Source of the DNA: Chlorobium sp.
GTDB taxonomy: Bacteria > Bacteroidota > Chlorobiia > Chlorobiales > Chlorobiaceae
DNA: 55,810 nucleotides
Assembly: GCA_028277225.1 (NCBI GenBank)
Contig: JANQHB010000043.1
Span: 1 to 55,810 of the forward strand
Direction: 5' to 3'
How positions within the stretch are numbered: position 1 is the first letter of the stretch; each line of letters starts with the position of its first letter. Below the pieces are notes generated by a model. That model worked only from the letters and a program-made list of their open reading frames with translations. It did not search any database and was not told where the DNA came from. Below are positions 52,618 through 55,810 of the stretch, one piece after another. Position numbers and translations under genes: made by a program.

Positions 52618-53922
52618 TTATTTTGTCAGCCATCTCTGGGGATCCTGTTTAACCTTGCCCTTCCATATTTCAAAATGAACAAGTGATCCTCCCTCTGGCA
52701 TTGAACCTGCCACACCGATGATCTCCCTGCCCGCGACAATGTCGTTTTTCGCCACGTTTATTTTGGAAAGATTCGCATAGACAGTCAAGAACGATTGTGC
52801 ATGCCGGATGATAACAATATTCCCATAGGTTGGAAGATAGGCTATCTGGGCGATTTTCCCCCCCGATACCGCCCGGACAGGAGAGCCTGTAGAAACGGAA
52901 ATATCAACACCGTTGTTTGTCGTTACGATATTCAGGTCAGGATCGGTAATCTTGCCGAACTTCCTGACAATCACACCGTTATCAACAGGCCATGGCAGTT
53001 TGCCAAGCGCCCTCTTGAAATCAGTCGAGAGTAAAGCCAAGGCGGCTTCCGAACTATCAGCCAAAGCGGCAAGCCCGGCTTTTCTGCGGCGTTCCTGTTC
53101 GAGCCGCTGCCGTTCCCGTTCTTTTTCGATAGCCACCTGCTCAGCCCTTATAAGCTCTTCAATCTTCTTCTGAAGCTTCTGAAGCTTTTTCTGGTTCGCC
53201 TTGATTTCTCCGGCAAACTTCTTTTCGTCTTTTTTAAGAGTACTCAGCGCAATCTGTTTTTCTTTTTTCTTCTCAGAGAAATTTCGCTTTCGCCCCTCCT
53301 GCTCCCTGAGCACGTCAGAACGTCTCTGGCGGCTTTTCTCCAGCTCCGTACGGCTCTTTTCAAGCTCTTTTGCGGCCAGTTGAAGGTTATCCACCCTTCT
53401 GATAACCGCTTTGGAATACAGATCGATATAACGTGACCGGACTACAGCCTGGTTAAGCGACGAAGAAGCAAAAAGGAGTTCGACCGGTTGTTTCGAGCCC
53501 GCCTTGTAAACATTCACGACAATCCCCCTGAACTCGTCTACAATACGCTGATACGAACTCTGGTTCTCTGCATACTGCTCTTTAAGAAGCTTGATCTCGC
53601 GGTTCTGAGCCTGAACCCTGGAGTTGTTTTTGGCGATCATCTTCTCCAGAACCTTGATCTGTGCATTGTAATTCTTTAACGCTTCCAATGACTGCTTTTC
53701 CTCTTCCTTTGTCTGTTTCAGTTTCACCTGAAACTCCTTCAACTGCTTCTGCAGGCTGACAATATCCTTCTCGAGCTGCTTCCTTTCCTTTGCAATCTTG
53801 TCTATTTCCGGGTTGCACAACGCATCGCTTCCGGGCATTGGAGCCACTGCAAGCAAAACAAGCACAATTACAGCCGCATGTTTCAGCAGCAGCGGCAGGC
53901 TTATGGTATCTTTGTCCTTCAT
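52618..53922 (-). CDS. EnvC/NlpD-like murein hydrolase activator (coiled coil + degenerate M23/LytM domain)
   Basis: 434 residues. A signal peptide (AAVIVLVLLAVAPMPGSDA) is followed by about 240 residues of coiled coil (KIAKERKQLEKDIVSLQKQL onward), a basic stretch of Arg/Glu heptads, and a C-terminal LytM domain from about 315. The zinc ligands are lost: the usual HxGxD is NNGVDIS and the HxH is VHFEIW. So, as in EnvC of E. coli, it should activate an amidase and not cut wall itself (inference from the missing ligands). nadE follows. Confidence 0.9.
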   Translation of the reverse strand: MKDKDTISLPLLLKHAAVIVLVLLAVAPMPGSDALCNPEIDKIAKERKQLEKDIVSLQKQLKEFQVKLKQTKEEEKQSLEALKNYNAQIKVLEKMIAKNNSRVQAQNREIKLLKEQYAENQSSYQRIVDEFRGIVVNVYKAGSKQPVELLFASSSLNQAVVRSRYIDLYSKAVIRRVDNLQLAAKELEKSRTELEKSRQRRSDVLREQEGRKRNFSEKKKEKQIALSTLKKDEKKFAGEIKANQKKLQKLQKKIEELIRAEQVAIEKERERQRLEQERRRKAGLAALADSSEAALALLSTDFKRALGKLPWPVDNGVIVRKFGKITDPDLNIVTTNNGVDISVSTGSPVRAVSGGKIAQIAYLPTYGNIVIIRHAQSFLTVYANLSKINVAKNDIVAGREIIGVAGSMPEGGSLVHFEIWKGKVKQDPQRWLTK

Positions 53923-54112
53923 GCTCGCTCTGATTGCTCTATCGTTTCCGGCAACGGTTCAGGAAAATATGACGAAAAATCCTCTGCCGGTCAAAAAGCT
54001 TGATGACCCGAAGACAGCTTTTTCCTGCCATCACAAAACTGTATCATAAACCGCTTTTTTTTTCTTCACTAAATGAGTAAATAGATTTTTTTCCTTTGCA
54101 TTCACCTATTTC

Positions 54113-55387
54113 ATGGACAAACTTGTCATTCAGGGAGGTCACCGGCTCAACGGCACGGTAAAAGCGTCGGGGTCAAAAAATTCCGCATTGCCGCTCATGG
54201 CAGCAGCACTGCTTTGCGATACAGGCGAAATCACCCTCGAACGAATTCCCGACCTGAAAGATATCCGCACGTTCCGGAAACTTCTCGATTTCCTGGGAGT
54301 TGAAACCTCCTATCATGAGAGCACCCTGCGCATCTCATCATCAGATCTTCGCTCTGTCGAAGCTCCATATGAACTGGTCAAGCAAATGAGGGCCTCGATC
54401 TATGTCCTCGGCCCCCTGCTTGCACGCTTCGGGCAGGCAAGCGTATCCCTTCCCGGCGGCTGTGCGTTCGGGCCGCGTCCTATCGACTTCCATCTCATGG
54501 CCATGGAAAAACTCGGTGCCTCGATCAGCATTGAAAAAGGATTTATAGAGGCAAAAACAAAGGGCTCCCGTCTCAAAGGTGCGACAATCGACTTTCCGAC
54601 GACAACAGTGGGAGCAACGGGAAACACGCTCATGGCAGCCATTCTTGCCGAAGGCACCACACTCATAAAAAACGCGGCAATGGAGCCCGAGATCGTCACG
54701 TTATGCCGTTTTCTTGAAGCTATGGGAGCCAGGATTGACGGTACAGGAACAGCAACGCTGGAAATACAGGGTGTCGAAAGCCTTGACGCAACGGTTTTCA
54801 CCAATATTTTCGACAGGATAGAAACGGCAACCCTGCTGACAGCAGCGGCAATCACCGGGGGATCGATCACTGTTTCCGATATCGATCCCGATCACCTGTC
54901 CGCAGTTCTTGACAAGTTCGAAGAATCCGGATGCACTGTCGTTACCGATTCCAACTCCATCTCTCTTGATGGAACCGACACCCTGGCACGAACCGATGTC
55001 ATCACCAATCCCTTCCCGCTTTTCCCGACAGACATGCAGGCACAATGGATTGCCCTCATGACGCAAGCAAAGGGAACAAGCCACGTTATCGACAGGATTT
55101 ACCACGAACGCTTCAACCATATCCCCGAACTCAACAGGCTCGGAGCCCACATAGAAATCCGGGACAACGAGGCAACCGTACACGGACCGACAAGGCTGAC
55201 AGGTACAACCGTCATGTCAACGGACCTCAGAGCATCTGCATCCCTGGTTGTTGCCGGCCTTGTCGCTGAAGGAGTTACTGAAGTGCTCAGGATATACCAC
55301 CTGGACCGTGGTTACGAGCGGATCGAAAAGAAGCTCAACAGCCTCGGAGCATCGATAACACGCGAGGCCTACCAGGAATTCGGGTAG
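54113..55387 (+). CDS. murA: UDP-N-acetylglucosamine 1-carboxyvinyltransferase
   Basis: 424 residues, full length. MDKLVIQGGHRLNGTVKASG with KNSALPLMAA (substrate Lys/Asn) at the start; catalytic C117 in PGGCAFGPRPIDFHL; and TDLRASASLVVAGLVAEG near the end. It transfers enolpyruvate from PEP to UDP-GlcNAc, the first committed step of peptidoglycan synthesis. The Cys at 117 means that it should be fosfomycin-sensitive. It is divergent from the EnvC-like gene (190-base gap). Confidence 0.97.
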   Translation: MDKLVIQGGHRLNGTVKASGSKNSALPLMAAALLCDTGEITLERIPDLKDIRTFRKLLDFLGVETSYHESTLRISSSDLRSVEAPYELVKQMRASIYVLGPLLARFGQASVSLPGGCAFGPRPIDFHLMAMEKLGASISIEKGFIEAKTKGSRLKGATIDFPTTTVGATGNTLMAAILAEGTTLIKNAAMEPEIVTLCRFLEAMGARIDGTGTATLEIQGVESLDATVFTNIFDRIETATLLTAAAITGGSITVSDIDPDHLSAVLDKFEESGCTVVTDSNSISLDGTDTLARTDVITNPFPLFPTDMQAQWIALMTQAKGTSHVIDRIYHERFNHIPELNRLGAHIEIRDNEATVHGPTRLTGTTVMSTDLRASASLVVAGLVAEGVTEVLRIYHLDRGYERIEKKLNSLGASITREAYQEFG

Positions 55388-55543
55388 AGAGCATACGTAA
55401 ATCCCTTTTGTATTTCAGCTCTTGAGACGTTTTACTCCAGAGGTAGCTTCAGTCCGGAAGCAAATCAATGAAAAACGCTTCAAAACTTGTATAATTTCCT
55501 GAAAGCGTTATATTTACTCACTCTGTTTACCGGACTTATGCCG

Positions 55544-55617
55544 GGGCCCTTAGCTCAGTTGGTTAGAGCAAGCGACTCATAATCGCTAGGTCGTAGGTTC
55601 AAGTCCTACAGGGCCCA
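55544..55617 (+). tRNA. tRNA-Ile2 (CAU, lysidine type)
   Basis: The cloverleaf is complete: acceptor GGGCCCT/AGGGCCC, D-arm AGCTCAGTTGGTTAGAGC, anticodon stem GCGAC/ATCGC-type with loop CTCATAA (anticodon CAT), and T-arm GTAGG-TTCAAGT-CCTAC. The body closely follows bacterial tRNA-Ile2 (ileX type) and not initiator or elongator Met tRNA. CCA is not encoded. Confidence 0.9.
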
Positions 55618-55638
55618 CAAGGCTCTGGCAGAAAACAT

Positions 55639-55715
55639 GGCGTGTTCGTCTAGTGGCCCAGGACACCGCCCTCTCAAGGCGGAGATCACGGGTTCGAATC
55701 CCGTACACGCTACCA
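55639..55715 (+). tRNA. tRNA-Glu (CUC)
   Basis: Acceptor GGCGTGT/ACACGCT (with a G-T end pair), TCGTCTAGTGGCCCAGGACA as the D-arm region, anticodon stem CCGCC/GGCGG with loop CTCTCAA (anticodon CTC), and T-arm ACGGG-TTCGAAT-CCCGT. The CCA end is in the DNA. The base before CCA is A where Glu tRNAs usually have G. Confidence 0.92.
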
Positions 55716-55732
55716 CTTCTTACCAGTTCCCT

Positions 55733-55809
<77 letters not shown>

Positions 55810-55810
55810 T

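Overview
The window reads as a chromosomal segment of a green sulfur bacterium (Chlorobiales, e.g. Chlorobium, Chlorobaculum or Prosthecochloris). The organism call is an inference from gene content and protein style: a monomeric NADP-isocitrate dehydrogenase (the form used in the reductive TCA cycle of this group), a long B12-dependent class II ribonucleotide reductase with a C-terminal zinc ribbon, a single-domain ArsA-type ATPase, an outer-membrane LptD, and short intergenic palindromes and microsatellite-like spacers of a kind I associate with Chlorobi.

There are two parts. Positions 1-8.0 kb are an accessory island. It opens with an HSP90/GHKL-type ATPase whose N-terminus looks cut off and whose C-terminus is a recent 71-residue triplication. 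Next come a broken ABC-ATPase tail and a broken IS3-type OrfA start, and then a leftward run of small, mostly hypothetical genes. Two of these units are bounded like integron gene cassettes: GTTAGGC just upstream of the ribosome binding site and RYYYAAC at the stop codon. One carries a two-domain NDT-like/TIR protein, a plausible anti-phage or NAD-cleaving effector. No integrase lies in the window, so this would be an attC cluster lacking an integrase (CALIN). Two of the small genes carry frameshifts.

From 8.4 kb to the end the window is ordinary, dense core genome. Leftward genes are nrdJ, icd, fabI, an ArsA-like ATPase, aat, an MJ1255-type glycosyltransferase, a PcrA/UvrD helicase and a pterin dehydratase. 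Then come a rightward GH13 enzyme and two tandem SRPBCC proteins; leftward GT2-trpA, a CPBP protease, queC, groES-groEL under a CIRCE operator, uvrA and an Rrf2 regulator; a rightward hydrolase; leftward lptD; rightward trpB; and leftward nadA and a second Cpn10-like gene.

From 41.3 to 51.5 kb there is a long rightward envelope/translation cluster: a CDF-like fragment, mreC, mreD, mrdA (PBP2), an FAD-linked dehydrogenase, smpB, tyrS, a DedA protein, a DUF368 protein and nadB. A leftward envC-like/nadE pair, rightward murA and three tRNA genes (Ile2-CAU, Glu-CUC, Arg-ACG) close the window.

Functional themes are envelope and cell shape (mreC, mreD, mrdA, murA, EnvC-like, lptD, DedA and DUF368 lipid-carrier transporters), NAD synthesis (nadA, nadB and nadE, scattered), tryptophan synthase with trpA and trpB apart, and protein folding. 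The most notable material is the cassette island and its defence-like genes.
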